From Candidatus Heimdallarchaeota archaeon (lineage in GTDB: Archaea > Asgardarchaeota > Heimdallarchaeia > Heimdallarchaeales > Kariarchaeaceae), in NCBI GenBank assembly GCA_027016475.1, contig JALUTL010000178.1:1-13269 (forward strand): 13,269 nucleotides of DNA, in the 5' to 3' direction. Shown one piece after another: positions 12,792-13,269 of this stretch. Position 1 is the first letter of the stretch. Every line of letters starts with the position of its first letter. The position numbers and the translations under genes were made by a program. The notes under the pieces are model-generated. The model did not search any database. It had not been told where the DNA came from and saw only the letters and a list, made by a program, of their open reading frames with translations.

Positions 12792-13269
12792 ATGGCAACA
12801 CATCATCTTAAGATAATGAAAATTGCGAAAGAACGGGCGGATATTGTTTCAATTTATACTGAAAAGCCAAATTCGTTCATATTTTCACCAGGACAATATT
12901 GTCTGATTGGATCGAGAGTCCTTCCCCACGAATTTGCACCAATGACAATAGCCTCTGGAGTTAGGGAGGATTTTCTAATGTTTACGATTCGAAAGTGGGG
13001 GGAAGTTACGAAACGGCTTTTTGATTTGGATGCAGGAGACACTTTGGTTGTATCAGATCCTCGGGGAACTGGCCTGCCACTTACAAAGCTGACCAATTCC
13101 AAGTTACTTTGTATTGCAGATGGAACTGGATTGGTGCCGATCAGGTCGTTAATCCATTCAATCGAACCGGATCATGTCACAGTAATTTATGATGCAGAGG
13201 GTGAATCGAATATTTTGTATCAAAACGAGATTGATCAATGGAATTGCGAATTCACCTACAAGAGCAATT
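12792..13269 (+). CDS. FNR-like FAD/NAD(P)-binding oxidoreductase subunit, 3' partial
   Basis: The frame stays open to the window end, giving 159 residues of the N-terminus. It resembles the ferredoxin-NADP reductase-like subunits that shuttle electrons between NAD(P)H and a partner protein, such as PyrK, sulfhydrogenase gamma or AsrB. PGQY (33-36) and EFAPMTIAS (47-55) mark the FAD-binding barrel; the latter resembles the E-A-P-I/M-S/T form of hydrogenase-type FNR proteins rather than the R-x-Y-S form. RKWGEVTKRL and LVVSDPRGTGLP follow, then IADGTGLVPIRSL (108-120), the G-T-G-x-x-P nucleotide-binding turn, with Asp where the first Gly is usual. The C-terminus, where an iron-sulfur motif would identify a PyrK-type subunit, is outside the window. 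ATG 12792 is chosen from the TATA spacing. The partner enzyme is not visible. Confidence 0.82.
   Translation, partial: MATHHLKIMKIAKERADIVSIYTEKPNSFIFSPGQYCLIGSRVLPHEFAPMTIASGVREDFLMFTIRKWGEVTKRLFDLDAGDTLVVSDPRGTGLPLTKLTNSKLLCIADGTGLVPIRSLIHSIEPDHVTVIYDAEGESNILYQNEIDQWNCEFTYKSN

Overview
The window looks archaeal. The sequence gives three reasons. It holds a tRNA-Tyr(GUA) with a 44-nt intron at the canonical 37/38 position, with the C1-G72 pair and A73 typical of archaeal tRNA-Tyr and no encoded CCA. TATA-like boxes sit about 24-28 nt upstream of most chosen start codons, as in leaderless archaeal transcripts. It also has a double-anchored surface protein with many N-glycosylation sequons. 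I cannot name the lineage; an uncultured group, for example Asgard-like, is possible but unproven. No replication or ribosomal marker is present.

Layout, left to right. (1) 1-1581: the 3' part of a CRISPR ancillary RNase with a DxTHG (Csx1/TM1812-type) CARF domain, a HEPN motif and a second CARF-like domain at its C-terminus. (2) 1661-2893: a polytopic membrane protein gene whose downstream coding sequence continues in shifted frames, so it is probably decaying. (3) 3027-3785: a coiled-coil protein with a C-terminal PD-(D/E)XK-like domain. (4) 3786-4180: no intact gene, two inverted repeats. (5) 5115-4181, minus strand: a secreted-protein pseudogene with one in-frame TAG and at least one frameshift. 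(6) 5395-5512: the intron-containing tRNA-Tyr. (7) 5712-7587: a CRISPR array of 26 repeats of 37 nt and 25 spacers of 36-38 nt. (8) 7588-8215: no gene; the part next to the array is a candidate leader. (9) 8216-9133: a Uma2/DUF820-like protein with degenerate catalytic positions and a coiled-coil tail, overlapping (10) 9120-10610: a CARF-HEPN RNase of the Csm6/TIGR02710 type. (11) 10759-11295: a GNAT acetyltransferase. (12) 11342-12709: a double-anchored surface protein. (13) 12792-13269+: the start of an FNR-like FAD/NAD(P) oxidoreductase.

The region from 1 to 10610 reads as the accessory, cyclic-oligoadenylate-signalling side of a type III CRISPR locus. Two different CARF-HEPN RNases flank one array, each accompanied by a coiled-coil protein with a nuclease fold. 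No cas1, cas2, cas6 or cas10 is visible, so the core genes are outside the window or elsewhere. The genes from 10759 onward look unrelated to defence. The most unusual observation is that the intron of the neighbouring tRNA-Tyr shares an 11-nt block and smaller pieces with the CRISPR repeat.
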